A stretch of DNA of 64,000 nt. Source: Planoprotostelium fungivorum. Lineage: Eukaryota > Evosea > Variosea > Cavosteliida > Cavosteliaceae. The stretch covers positions 1-64,000 of the forward strand of contig MDYQ01000005.1 of assembly GCA_003024175.1 (NCBI GenBank), written 5' to 3'. This document shows positions 34,264-45,926 of the stretch, piece by piece. Positions within the stretch are counted from its first letter, which is position 1, and the number at the start of each line of letters is the position of its first letter. A program made the translations under genes and the position numbers. A model generated the notes under the pieces. It was given only the letters and a program-made list of their open reading frames with translations, was not told the DNA's origin and did no database searches.

Positions 34264-35025
34264 TTAGAACATCAGGAAGACGATGGCGCTGGCAACAGCG
34301 ACGTATCCGACCTTGAAGGCAGCAGCAGTGCCGGTGGTGGAGGTGGAGGAAGTGGTGACGCTGACGGTGGCGGAGGTGGAGACAGTTCCGGTGGGGGTGG
34401 TGGAGACAGCGGAGGTGGTTGTGCTGGCGGTGGCGGTGGTCTCGGTGGCAGAGGTGGTGGTGGTGGTGGTGGTAGCGGTGGATCGGGTAGAAACGACGAG
34501 GTTGTCCCACAGGAGGGCGTTGGTGGTGTCGTTGGAGATGAAAGACAGAGTGTCGATGTCGGCGAAGTTGAGGACCTGGGTGTAGGTGTTGGTGGAGTTG
34601 AGGTAGAGGATGGAAACGGTGTAGATGGTTCCGTTGAAAGAACCGGTGACGTTGAAGAGGGTGGTCTGGTTGTTCAGAGCGGTGAGGACAACGGAGGTGG
34701 CGTTGAAGGTGGAGTTGTCGGTTCTCTTGATGGTGGTGGGGAGGGAGATGTTCTGGGGAGCAACGAAGTTGGTTCCAGAGGCGGCAGCGTTAGCGAAGCC
34801 GTTGGTGGTGTTTCCGGCAAAGTAGGTGGAGTTGGCGATCTCAGCGTTGATCCTATCGGGTAGGTCAGTGATCGTGTTGAGATGGAATGTGGTATCAACT
34901 CACAGAGAGAAAGCTCCGTAGACGGTGGTGGGCAGGGGCTGAGCGGGGACGGAAACATCGTCGAAGGTGAGGGTCTGGGCGGCGGCAATGCAGAAGAGGG
35001 CGGCGATGGCAAAGATGACCTTCAT
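34264..35025 (-). CDS. Secreted, probably GPI-anchored Ser/Thr-rich glycoprotein
   Basis: Two exons. Signal peptide MKVIFAIAALFCIAAAQ at the start (35025). The domain begins LTFDDVSVPAQPLPTTVYGA and ends near SNDTTNALLWDNLVVS. This FDD...YG...DNL pattern occurs in small secreted proteins of fungi and other eukaryotes with unknown function. Many Asn-X-Ser/Thr sites (NSTYF, NTTN, NISL, NATS, NVTG, NGTI) predict heavy N-glycosylation. A ~60-residue Ser/Thr/Ala mucin-like stalk follows, and a C-terminal hydrophobic tail (FKVGYVAVASAIVFLMF) suits GPI attachment. The Gly-rich frame on the opposite strand is its antisense shadow. Confidence 0.78.
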
Positions 35026-35354
35026 GTTGGCTGTTTGACTCTTGTGGGTGAGAAGAGAGAATGAGGAGAGAGAGGGGAAAACCGTCGGGGCTTTAGCGGA
35101 GATTTTTCTCGTTCTACGCTAAAGTACTATACCAAAAGGGAAAATACTCATCAGGCAGTCAAGATTCTCAGCTTATTCCCAGTCTATTTTGGAAAATTCC
35201 AAGGTGAAGACGGTTAGGTTGTCAAGGTTCGGATTGATGTCCTCCTTTTACGCAAAGAAAAGGTGATAAGTTCGCGGAATCACACGAGTTTATTCTCCCG
35301 ATCGTCACGTCTACAGGGTCGTGGCGGGAAGAGCAGTTGCGTTTCTAACGTCCA
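35026..35354. other. Intergenic, 5' flank of glycoprotein gene
   Basis: AT-richer, no exon chain. Likely holds the glycoprotein promoter on the minus strand. Confidence 0.4.
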
Positions 35355-38300
35355 TCAGATGGCAGACAACAGTTCGTTCACGATTTCCTCTGTCTTTGCT
35401 CCTCTCAAGCCTCGCAGGACTCTGATGAAGTCGGTCTCCCTTCTCAACTGCTGAGCTGCGGTTCCATTGGTGGTGACGATGTCTTTGAGGAGGGTGATGA
35501 GGGACTTTTGCATGCCTGGTGAGGCCTTACTGAGAGACGAAGTCAACTGGGAAATATTTGTTGGTCCTATGATCAGAGGGTGCACACTCGCCCCGTATAA
35601 TGATGACAGCCGAGAGAGACATTTACCTAAAGGGATCAGATGAGTGAGAAGATGAAGACGCACAAGACTTTTCTGTCACGAGTGGATCCGGGTGAGCCAA
35701 GAGACGAATGAGAGTGGGTGACTTTTCCATGATGGGTTGGTTATAATGGAGATACTCTGGGTTTCTTCCATCTTTACAGTGGAGGAGGAGGTTCTGCATG
35801 ATGTCCAACACGGGCTCGAGGAAGAAGTCCACCGATTTACTGTAGGCGTAATCGAGAACCACGCATACCCTTCGAACGATCCCTATTATTCAATTGAGAT
35901 GGATTCCAGGTGTTGTGATGATGATCATGATGTGGTGTGACATGACGATCGATGACGAAAGAGACCACATCTTGATGATAGACGTACCTAATTCATAAAC
36001 GATCTGCTTGTCAATGTCCTGTGACTCTGTGATCATCCGGATCAGCCTCACGTTGTGAACGTTATTGTTCGGGTGATCCAATTTGAAGAATTTAAAAAAG
36101 TAAGGGATGAGGTTCAGCCTGTGAATCACGGCGATCATCGCTCCGTTCTTGCTGAGAATGATGTTCAATAGCTTGAGACCGAATGGGGGTATGGGGTCTT
36201 CGTCAGTCAGGATGTGTTTGTAGTTGGGAAGGAGTTGCTTCGTGATGATGTCGTTCAGCTGTCGCGTGACGATCACATCAGGGGTAGAGGGCTGAGTGGG
36301 TCAGATTCTTTCTAGAGAGATCGACTCACGTTGTAGATGGTGGAGTTGGATAGAAATTCTGAGATCATGTCGATGAATATCTTCAGACAGAGGAATCGTG
36401 TGTCGCCGTTGTTGGTTCTCATCAGAACGACTAGAGGAGGCAAGATGTTCATGATGATGTCTGGGTGGTGTTCCACCAATATCGTGTGATTCTAAGAGGT
36501 ATCACACTCGTGATGTGCTTGTTCGATTTACCTGAGAGATGGCTTCGAGAATGAGGAGGGTGGTGTTCTTCAGCTCGTCCGGAGTCAAAAAGTTCAACTC
36601 TTCGATGTTGGTGAGATAGAAAGACAGTTCGGTGATGAGCTGGGTGTTCAATATCCGACCGCGAAAGATGGAGGAAGTCATCAAATGTAAGACTATGGGA
36701 AGATATCTCAGATCCTCCTGAATCAGCGTCAGATTTGTATTCCGCATCGATCCACAACGAGTCACCTTCAGACGCATGATGGTAGCTGTCCCCCCTGGCC
36801 GAATTTTCGCTTCGTTGAGCTGTCGGATATTCGCAGATATGCGACTGCAGATGACAGGCACCAGATCGACCACGGACTGCACGAGAGCTCGGATGCAGCT
36901 ACGTACGTACGTGTCCTTATCTCTCCACACCCTCTCGATCATCTGGAGAACTTTCATCTCACAGGCAGACAGGAGGGACAGAGGAGCCACGCGGGTGAGA
37001 AAATTGATGGTCAACAGTGCTTTCCCTCGAATGACAGTTTCAGAATGATTGAGGAGTGATATCACACTGCGAGAGGTCAGGTGAGTTTGAAAGAGCAGAG
37101 CTCACGTGGAAGTCATGGTATCATCATCGATGAATTGGGCCTGGAGGCTCGGTGGACCCTGATGGAGACAGAGGTTCAACAGGTTGAGCCACGATTGTTG
37201 CATGCGATCGTCAGGCTCTTTCACCCCTGTGACGTTCACGATCACATTTCAACAAATCCATCTGATCTCAGAATACTCACCTTCCATGACGATTCGGGTG
37301 TCCGTTTCTTCTAAAATAGTGAATAAAAAAGTTGGGTGGTATCTACAAATCCTGGCGAAGGCCGATCCGGCGATCACCTACACGATTCAGTCGAATTTCG
37401 ATGGATATCCCACCCTGAGAGGCTCCTTCTTAGAAGCAGTGAAGATGGCGAACAGAGAATAGGCCACCTGTGATGACGTCATCGTTCGTCATCAGTTCTC
37501 CTCACCTCTTGCGTGATGAACGATCTGAGAAATTTTCCGTTCGATAATGCGATCTGTGGGGGTGAGAAGGAGGAGAGATCGATGTCTCACGTTATCGATG
37601 GTCTGACACACGTATTCTTGCACCAGACTGTCCTCTCCGTTCTTCAGACATCTAGACAACGCGGAAGCGATGGAATTGGGTAGTGTGGATGTCTCGTCAG
37701 AGGTTTCTGTGTTCTCTTGTTGAGCAGTGGCCATGTAGAAGAGGAGTTCTCCCAGACACGACATCGCACTCCTTCGAAGTACGACGTCTTTTTCTCGTAC
37801 TAACTCAGCCAGGAGGTCTAATAACGATTCCCTGCGATATCGTCAGTCATCGTGATCATCACACCGCCCATCGTCACGATCGCGCGAAAAATACTAAGAC
37901 TTGACGAACTTCACCTGGCTGAATTTGGAATTGTGCTGGCGTGTCTCACCATGACACCGATCACATGCAGTAATTTGGCTTTCAGTGTTGTAGATCCTGT
38001 CTTCTGGATCATGTTGACGAACAGCTTGAGGAGCGAAGAGTTGATGAGCAAGTTGGCTGGCTTCGATTCGAGACAGAGCGTCTCGAAGTAATCTAGATAT
38101 AAGATCTTCACACTGGGTGTCGATTGACCGTGGATGGCTTTGTAGACGGAAGTCAGGAATGCCTCCAGCTCTGGACGATTCATCGTGATCACTTTATCCC
38201 TGGGATATGGAGTGAAGGGAGTGTTCCTGATGATGTCACTCCACGTCATTCATCACGTGACCCACTTTGGTAATTTGAGATCGGATACGTTCGATACAGA

Positions 38301-39948
38301 TGGTTCTACGATGGGTTTTGGTGTCTTGTTACTGGTATAGTACAACAGTCTCTGTATGGAGCCCGCCACAGAGGGATTCTTTGATGGTGGTTGCAGGTGA
38401 CTATTCGTTCCACTCCTTGCGATGGGAGCACCTGGTGGCTGATTCACGTTCGATGACACAACTCCCTTTGTGATCTTTGCGCTGGGAACTCTCTTCAACG
38501 CCGTCAGAGGTCTCACATTTGATACCTCCTGATCGAAGTCATCTTTCACCTCCAAGCATTCCTTCTCACCTTAAGCTCCGTGGTAGGTTTGTTGAGAGTA
38601 TTTGAAACAGCGGGAGCGGATTTGATTCGCCTCTTTTCGCTCGTGGACAATTTATCAACGGTGGAGGGTGTGTGACGTTTGGGCTCCACACGAGGGGTAG
38701 AAGGTGTTCCCAAAGAAAATTTGTCCGTCGTGTCGTATCCTTCTTCCTCCATGATCTGTGGATCAGCCTCTTCTTGTACTGATCAATTGTTAATCTGTAA
38801 AATCTTCTGTTCATTTTCACCTTTGGGTGGAGTAGTAGGTTTAAGGGTTGGGATCTCATCGATTACAGGTATAGAGGGGGTATTTGCATTCTCTTTTCTC
38901 TTCTGGAGAAATTGTTCGTAATGTGGTTGCTGAGGAAACTGAATCGAATCGGGCGAAAGATCAAGGTTTAAAAACTCGTCTGTCAACAATTTCTGCATCG
39001 CATCAGGTCAGAAAGATATCCGTCCTCTCACCTCGTGCGAGATCCTCTGTTCAGGGTTCTTATTCAGAAGTCCCCCCACGAGCGAGTTGAATTCGGTCGA
39101 CGTATCAGCCACTGGACTGATCTGCTGACCTGCGATCATGCTGCTTAGCTCTTGCAGGCTCGAAGAGACGAAGGGTGTGGTACCAACGGCCAGTTCGTAC
39201 AAGATACAACCCAGGGACCACAGATCAGAGGCGAAGCTGTACACACCGTCGTCTAAAAATAGCTCTGGTGACATGTAGCAGGGGGTCACCCATGGTTGGT
39301 TGACCAGATTCTTCCTGGGTTGCTCTTCTTGCGACAGATCTGCGATTCGCTTCGAGTGACCGAAATCGGCGAATTTGAGTGTCCCCCCTCCGTCGAAGAG
39401 TAGATTCGAAGGTTTGATGTCACAGAAGATGATCCCTGATCGAGTTCAGATGGATGAGATCGTGTGGACTCACCCATGCTGTGTAGATAAAGAAGACCTT
39501 TGACGAGATCTTGGGCGATCATCTGTATGGAACACTCTGGTAATTTTGTGTCTTGTTTGATGACATTCTTCAGATCAGAGCCTGATGATGCAACAGTCAG
39601 CGAAAAATCCTCTCGAATTCGTGCAAGAAGTAGAAGGAGACTCGAAGAAATTCACCTGTGCAATATTCCATAATCACCCACAGATGATTCGGCGACTCAT
39701 ACCAATTATAAAACTTGAGTGCGTTGGGATGACTCAGTTCGTGCATGATAGATACTTCATTGAGTACCTGCGTCTCTGATCAGTCAGATGATGATTGGAT
39801 GCAGCCTCATTTTAACCTTGTCTCTGTTCAACTTATCCACTGATTTGATGGCGTAGTACTCGATCGTCTTCTTCTTCCTTCCTTTATACACGACGGAGCC
39901 TGATGTCTGTCCCTTGCCGATCTCCTCGGTGAGAGAATAGTTGTGCAT
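35355..39948 (-). CDS. RUNKEL/ULK4-like protein kinase with HEAT/ARM repeats
   Basis: Minus-strand multi-exon gene from MHNYSLTEEIGKGQTSGSVV (39948) to TGA 35355-35357. The N-terminal kinase domain has VYKGRKKKTIEYYAIKSVDK (the beta3 Lys), SIMHELSHPNALKFYNWYES, CDIKPSN in place of HRDxxxxN, FADFGHSKR (intact DFG) and PCYMSPELFLDDGVY. These strings match plant RUNKEL and animal ULK4. A Pro/Thr/Ser-rich linker follows, then ~800 residues of helical repeats (for example LLNHSETVIRGKALLTINFL and VEMVRHASTIP-type segments), ending EEIVNELLSAI. RUNKEL works with Fused/TIO kinases at phragmoplast microtubules; ULK4 is linked to cilia. Ion-pair and DFG residues look kept here. Confidence 0.85.
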
Positions 39949-40130
39949 TCCTCTCTCGTTGGGAGGTCAGCTTCTATGGAGGCTACAGTAGTGTGCCAGC
40001 TCTTTGTCTAAAATTGAACTCAAAAAACGATGCACCGCTGGTTCATCTGCGGAAACCGGGTTGGCCAGATCTGCAGGTTAGACCACAAATGTTGACATCA
40101 CGTGATCAGGTACACAAACATCACAACAAC

Positions 40131-40512
40131 ATGCAGCGAATCGTCAGGCTCCAAAGGTTACCATTACGCTCTATCTCCCCTCGTGAGAAGCGTGTCAAGC
40201 ATGCCATTTACCATTCGAAATTGAGAGGAATGAAGGAGAACGATCTGATCTTGGGGACGTTTGCCGATTTGTTTCTCCAAAAGATGGACGAGAAACAGCT
40301 GAAAGAATACGAAACCATCTTGGCCACACCTGATATTGACCTCTTCAACTTTCTAACGAAGAAGGAACAGGTGATGAAAGAGACATCACCGAATGTATCA
40401 TTGAGCGATTCAGGTCCCTGATCACCTGAATGGACCAGTCTTCTCCATGATCCAGGAGCACATCCTCTCTAATCCTCTCAAATACCAATCGACCTTCAGA
40501 AATACTACGTAG
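40131..40512 (+). CDS. Succinate dehydrogenase assembly factor 2 (SDHAF2/Sdh5)
   Basis: Two exons, 40131-40370 and 40414-40512. An Arg-rich, acid-free leader (MQRIVRLQRLPLRSISPR) suits mitochondrial import. The core HSKLRGMKENDLILGTFAD, QLKEYETILATPDIDLFNFL fits the DUF339/SdhE family, including the RGMxExD region needed for covalent FAD attachment to the succinate dehydrogenase flavoprotein. About 112 residues. An in-frame upstream Met at 39993 exists, but that extension lacks similarity and would overlap the divergent promoter region, so I chose 40131. Confidence 0.88.
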
Positions 40513-40633
40513 ATAAAGTACCACTGTACATACCACCCTCTCCTCCATCCATCCCATGACCCTGCGACATGTCATCATCACCTACACATGCACACCTTCT
40601 AAGAAGAATAGAAGGGAGACAATGCATTGTTTA

Positions 40634-42290
40634 TCAATATCTTATGTTCTTCAGCCTGTATCCATATCTCTCCAACCTCTTCCAATCCGTCAGCTCATGT
40701 CTGGCCCGAGTGGCCCAAGTGTAGGCGGGAACATAGTGTCCTCTATATTCCATCTCGGCGTTGAAGTAGTCCGCCCTCTCTTGATTTCCCAGGCCTTCAT
40801 ACATCCTAATGATGGCCTCGAAGAAGGGGTAGCTCAACTTGATGGGGTGATCGGTCAAGATGCATCGCACGTTTCTCTCGATGACTCGATCTGGATTACG
40901 TGGCGCCTTCTCTTCTTCAAAGGCCTGGATGTCTCTCCACATCTCTTCCACTTTTCCTTCGTCCTTCTTCGAAGAGAAGTATTTCGACAAGAGAGTGTAA
41001 GTCTTCGCGTTGAGTTCGAAACCTGAAAGAGTCAGAGGAGGAGACGCTCGTGTGTTCGTCATCACCCTTGGACTTCATCTCATCCCAGAGAGGTTGGACG
41101 AATTCTCCCCTTTCACAGTGAACGGCTGCTTCTAAGAAGCCGTTGTAGTGGGCCAGCTGCGGCGCGTTTTTTCCCGACAAAACTTCGGTCCAGAGTCTCT
41201 CGGCGTCGGCGAAATTTCCCTGAGCCCCCTTGGCGCGAATTGCCTCGTTGTAGATGCTCAGATGCTGGTGCTCTCCCTGTTGGACGAGCTCTTCCCACAG
41301 CTTCTCCACGCCATCCAAATTTCCCGTTTTTCTCAAGACAGCGAGCATGGCGGTCGATGTGGTGGGGAGGGGGGACAGATTCCACTTTCTCATCTGTGTC
41401 CAGTAGTGAAGCGTCTTGCGGGGGTTCTCGCAGCGAGAGAAGAAAGTGACGAGGATGTCCATCACGATCTCGTCCGGTGTGATGAGTCTGGCCATCATGC
41501 GTTCCCACATGCCTTCTAGTCTTCCTATGTCCCATTTCGAGGCGTAATGTCTCATGAGGTAGTGGAAATGTTTCGACTCTAATGGAACCTTGGACTGTTG
41601 GGGTAACTTCTTCCACAGCTTCACGAACATCTCGAGGTCGTTCTCTCTCTCGAAGGCGGCCATGGGCACGAGGAAGTCTTGGGGCTTGATGTCTTTGGGA
41701 ATGACTCTCTTGATCTTCTCCCACCATTGGTCTCTGATCTTGACGTATTCGATCCTCCTCTGGACTTCTTCGGGGGTGAGGTTGTGGTAGTATTGGTCTG
41801 TCGTGGCAGTCAGTGAGTTCGACGATCGTACTACCATTCATCCGAATAATGATACGGAGGAGGTGGAGGATCACCTGCAGATGGGGGTGGCTTGGGGAAT
41901 TTGAACAAGTTGAGGCCGAGAATGTGGCTCCTCATCTGCTTCATTCGACTGGGCCATGGGTTGAGATCGGTGGTGCCCTCTGGTGGGTCCTCCCACTCCT
42001 TTCTCTCGTTGAATCTGAATTTAGATTCGTCTACTGTCGTCTGGCTCTCTACAGAGAAAAATGCAGTGGGATCAAATCGAATCGCCTCGGTGGAAGTACA
42101 TCTCTGGAAGAGGGTCAGAGACAAAACCAATAAGTAGATGACTCTCACCTTGCCGAGGGTGGGTCTCTTGACGAGCGCCAGAGATGGATGACGCGATGGA
42201 TTGCCAGCAATGTGCTACCTTTGATGAGATACATATACATCGATGGTTTCTCACCTGAACAGATCGATATGAGATACCTCTCAGCAGCAT
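40634..42290 (-). CDS. Pentatricopeptide-repeat (PPR) protein, probably mitochondrial
   Basis: Four or more exons starting MLLRGISYRSVQ at 42290, continuing HIAGNPSRHPSLALVKRPTL, an Arg-rich presequence-like leader. Then RCTSTEAIRFDPTAFF and a long exon with PPR motifs: LESKHFHYLMRHYASKWDIG, ITPDEIVMDILVTFFSRCEN, LPTTSTAMLAVLRKTGNLDG, HLSIYNEAIRAKGAQGNFAD, APQLAHYNGFLEAAVHCERG. The last exon gives GFELNAKTYTLLSKYFSSKK and ends YGYRLKNIRY. PPR proteins bind organelle RNA one base per repeat. The middle of the protein is well supported; the first two small exons are less certain. Confidence 0.82.
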
Positions 42291-42499
42291 GTTTTGATCA
42301 CAATGAAAGATCACATCTCCGTCGAAGAAATTTCTTTGAACAATATCGAAATAAATGATCCTAACCCTTCGTTTTCTGCACGACGAAGAGCCAATCTGAA
42401 CTTCAGACATGCATGCATCTGGAAGCGTGATGTACTTACGTTTAACTGTTGCTATGAAAATACCCCCTCCATTCCTGAACCCCAGCATCGAATATTCAG

Positions 42500-42907
42500 C
42501 GTACGTGGATCAAAAAGATAGTCCACCTTGTTCAGCAAAATGCGCTGATTCCAATGGTATGTCACTTGGGTCACCAAAACGTTGCCCAAGATGAGCAAAT
42601 ACTGGTTTACTCTCACGTACGCTAAAAAAATAGCGTACATTGGCACTTTTCTCTGTTATGAACGTCCGGACGAAAAAATGGAATATACCAGCGTGTAGCC
42701 CAGGTGATTCTACACCTGGGTAAAGTATCATCAATGACCTGGTACCCTCCCTAAGATGTGATAAGTGCCAATGTACGCTATTTTTTTTAGCGTACGTGGA
42801 TCCAAAAGATAGTCCACCTTGTTCAGCAAAATGCGCTGATTCCAATGGTATGTCACTTGGGTCACAAAAACGTTGCCCAAGATGAGCAAATACTGGTTTA
42901 CTCTCAC
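42500..42907. repeat. Second, diverged copy of the hairpin repeat family
   Basis: A 291 bp unit starting GTACGTGGATC at 42501 recurs at 42792 for about 115 bp. It shares TTCAGCAAAATGCGCTGATT, CGGACGAAAAAA and a GTGTAGCCCAGGTGATTCTA core with the 1.8-3.3 kb array, in the same order, with many substitutions. Its hairpin is different: GTACGCTATTTTTTTTAGCG followed by TAC, an 8 bp perfect stem. The two loci are members of one dispersed family. Confidence 0.85.
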
Positions 42908-44359
42908 AGTTGCGGGGGGGGGTGAAATGATTTTGTAGACACGTGTACGATCAAATACAGCAACTACGGAGCATCTGGGAGATTTGTGGTAATTGTTTAT
43001 TTCATTGCGTTCACCGTCAGACACACTCGATGTAGACGCTCGGAAAATACAAGACTTCGTGGTTACGCCCGGAAAAGATCAGGCCAAAACACCAAGTTTT
43101 CGAGAGAGAATGCCGGAGTCCTCCGAGGTGCATGGGAGTGTCTTGCACAATATCACATTCTATCAACACTATAACAGCCGTGGACGACTTCTTTTGTGAC
43201 CGTCTTGTGATATGATGTCAGCAGGTATACAGCAAGACATACATGCAGTCTCCACCCGCCATTATGTAGATGTCGAGGCGGCACCGCAATCACATGGATG
43301 GGGGTGGACCACGTATTAACCAGGTGTAGATCCACCCCAAACAACCGTTGGAGCTCATTTTCTTTGGTCGGAACGCGCAAGAAGAGCCGGCTCCTCTACT
43401 CGGCGAGAGTAGGATGATCCAGAATGGGGCCGAGCTCCAGTCGTCGTCAAAGATTAAGAGATCTCCCGGTTCCACAATGTGGTCGCGAAGGCGAGAGAGT
43501 CAGGACCGATCATCGACTGAATATAGGATGGTCCAACATAGCCGCTATGGAGCGGCCGTCGGATCTGCTCAAAGAGGAGAGAATTCTCACTCCGTGGGAA
43601 GATGCCATTTTGGCGATGTGATGTTCGTAGCTGAGCCACACAGGTTTCGGAGTCTCTCTCGGCTGTGGTCACCTCGACTTTCGTGCGGAATCTCATAGTT
43701 GGAAATGTACAATGGCCGATTGCCAATGATGTCGTGGAGGTGAGAGAGGCTTCGTGTGCACAGTCTTATATCCTGCAGGAAGATAACTTCGGCGAGTTAA
43801 AGCCCCACGGTGATGGAGATTTGCTTGTCTCTGATGTCCCCATTCAAATTCTAGACGGTGAGTCGAGGTTATATTGAGCACCAGCGTCAGCAGGTGATAT
43901 GAGGAGGGGTCGGTACGAGACCGTGGGATTGCGGGCCTTGAGTCAGGTGAGTGGTGTCTCTGATTCTCGATGGCTGACGCTGATGTCGCTGCAGGTGCAT
44001 TGGTGCGGCGTTCTTCAAGACTGTCTTCGTTGGCGGTTGAGGTGAGCGTTCCTCTGTAGCTTCCCCGTCTTCGTTGTTGGAGTCATCCTAGCCCCTGTCG
44101 GTGAGATCTCTTCTCCTCGCGTTGCCGCCGGTGAGTCTGTGGCCATTGTATTAAAGAATTTCTGCACTGTCTCTTTCTTCTTTTCCACAGGTTGTGTCGC
44201 TGCGGTCGTTGTCCTGAGAAGTTACCGACAAAATGTGGAAATGAGACAGAGAGAATTCTCACATCACAGGAATTAGACTGGGCATGTAGCGATATATAAA
44301 TTGCTCGCATCATCATCACCTTCATTGCAACACTTTGATGATCTGTCGTTATCATCAAC
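42908..44359. other. Unresolved region, no confident gene
   Basis: Several 60-115 codon frames occur on both strands (for example plus 43348-43698 and minus 43454-43726), but none resembles a family and they overlap each other. A weak plus-strand exon chain 43692-43860 (EDNFGELKPHGDGDLLVSDV) is possible and could be a 5' part of the next gene. The poly-G tract near 42914 marks the edge of the repeat. Confidence 0.35.
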
Positions 44360-45279
44360 ATGCAGGCGGCAGATCGATCTGACACTGTAGACACCATTTC
44401 AGCCCAAATTCTAGACGCTGGTATCATATCCAATTTGAATACGGAGAGTGTGATGATGTATATCCAAGCTCGACAAATTTTGCTGTATCGCCGTCGTGTC
44501 AACCGACACTTCCTCCATGTCGAGAACTTGCAGCTCAGCAGAGTATGAAAATGAATGAGACCGTACAGCACTGGAGAGCATTTGATTCGGAGACTTCTCG
44601 CCGTTTCCTCTTTTTGTTCCGGAGTTTTTGAGCGTGGAGGTGAAAACAAACAAACAAACGGCAACATGTGAGCACATACATGACGAATGCATTACCACTG
44701 GTTAACAGAGACAGGTCTCTCAGCGAAGTTAAATTTGATTCCGAAGTCAACCCTGGTGCGTCTTCGTCTCGCATATCACGTATGCTAACTGTTTTCAGGA
44801 TATGAGTCCAAAGGTGATCCAATTAGAGAGTATTATGTTGACAGTGATACAGAAGAGCAGTTGGAAAAGACTTTCGATCAACTAAGAAAGTTGTTGAAAG
44901 GAACCGACGATAAGATCTTAGAGCTGTGCCAATCCATAGAGAACCTCGCAGACAACAACGCGAAGATCCGTCAGCTGGAGGTAATGCATCACATTATCTG
45001 ATGTAAAACTACAATCGTATTGACGGCATCAAATAGAACGAGAGAGAGATGTTTTTGGAGAGACTTGAGGTCATCCAGAGAATCAGAGATAGAAGCAACC
45101 GCGAGCCTGCCAAGGTTCGTTCTTTTTTGTCATCCGTGACGTAAAACTCATGTTTACGGCAGAAGGAGCACCACGAGTCTTCATCCTCTACGAACAATGA
45201 GCTGGTCTATCAACCCAAGCGCTCATCCTTCGGTTACCCCAAATCCACCCAACACATCAACATCTGCAACTGCCTCTGA
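44360..45279 (+). CDS. Coiled-coil protein, unrecognised
   Basis: Start MQAADRSDTVDTISAQILDA. Exon 1 ends near 44542 and joins RDRSLSEVKFDSEVNPGYES across a ~180 bp intron. Then come YYVDSDTEEQLEKTFDQLRK and LELCQSIENLADNNAKIRQL, heptad-patterned and probably a coiled coil, ERLEVIQRIRDRSNREPAKK, a Ser/Asn-rich stretch and a Cys-containing end (HINICNCL). About 200 residues. No catalytic domain is visible; it may be a complex subunit or adaptor. The first exon's membership is uncertain. Confidence 0.5.
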
Positions 45280-45363
45280 AGATGATGCAAGATGCATCAC
45301 CTGCGATACGAAACAATTTGAATCATAGTCGAATGAAAGGAATAAGATACATCTGTAATGGTT

Positions 45364-45798
45364 TCATTCTTTCCAGCGATGAGCGCACTGTGGATTGCAG
45401 CAGACGAAATAGAGAGACATGGACTCGTCTGGCTTGTTGGATGTCGTTTGAAAGTACACAGCCTCTTTTCCTTTGCACTTGCTGCAGGTGGCTGAGGTTC
45501 TGGGGAGGGTAGGATCCATGGCAAGATCAGAGATCCAGACTGTCTTCTCTCTAACGAGAGGTTATCAGACGTGAACGGATGCTCGAGAGGGAAAGGTGGA
45601 ACTCACTCTGAGGAATGGAGGACTTCATTTCGATAGATTCTGAGATCGGAGGCGTTTTCTGTGTGCCCACAGATTCTGCACAGATAGAGGAGCTTTCGCT
45701 TGATTCTGTCCTCTCTGGGATACAACATGTTGTTGCTTTCCGCTCCTTCAGTCTCATTTCTGCACGTCCTTAGCTCACCATTCCCTGCAAAAATGCAT
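45364..45798 (-). CDS. RPB9: RNA polymerase II subunit RPB9
   Basis: Three small exons. MHFCRECNNMLYPREDRIKR forms the first half of the N-terminal zinc ribbon (CxxCNNMLYPRED is an RPB9 hallmark), completed by LYLCRICGHTENASDLRIYR. The C-terminal TFIIS-type ribbon is DPTLPRTSATCSKCKGKEAV, FQTTSNKPDESMSLYFVCCN, ending AHRWKE. About 105-110 residues, normal size. RPB9 supports start-site selection and proofreading in Pol II. DPTLPR favours RPB9 over the Pol I paralogue RPA12. It is divergent from the Pol III subunit gene 128 bp away. Confidence 0.85.
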
Positions 45799-45926
45799 AC
45801 TACTGCTTTCAGCTGCTGCCATCTCTGCGTGTTTCGTGGGCAAATCGGTCTGCCGATGATCACATCAAAAATAAATTCGGATAAAATCGAAGATCAGATC
45901 ACATCTCAAACCACAGCCACATTGGT
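45799..45926. promoter_or_regulatory. Shared divergent promoter, RPB9 / RPC4
   Basis: A 128 bp AT-rich segment between two head-to-head start codons. It contains ACATCAAAAATAAATTCGGA and ATAAAATCG. No other room exists for either core promoter, so elements are probably shared. Confidence 0.55.

Noticed and set aside
34192-34863. Long Gly/Val-rich plus-strand frame
   Set aside because: It is the antisense shadow of the Ser/Thr-rich stalk of the GPI-anchored protein, whose strand has a signal peptide, glycosylation sites and an anchor tail.
42908-44359. Candidate genes from 60-115 codon frames on both strands
   Set aside because: Mutually overlapping, no family resemblance, no consistent splice chain. 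Kept as unresolved.
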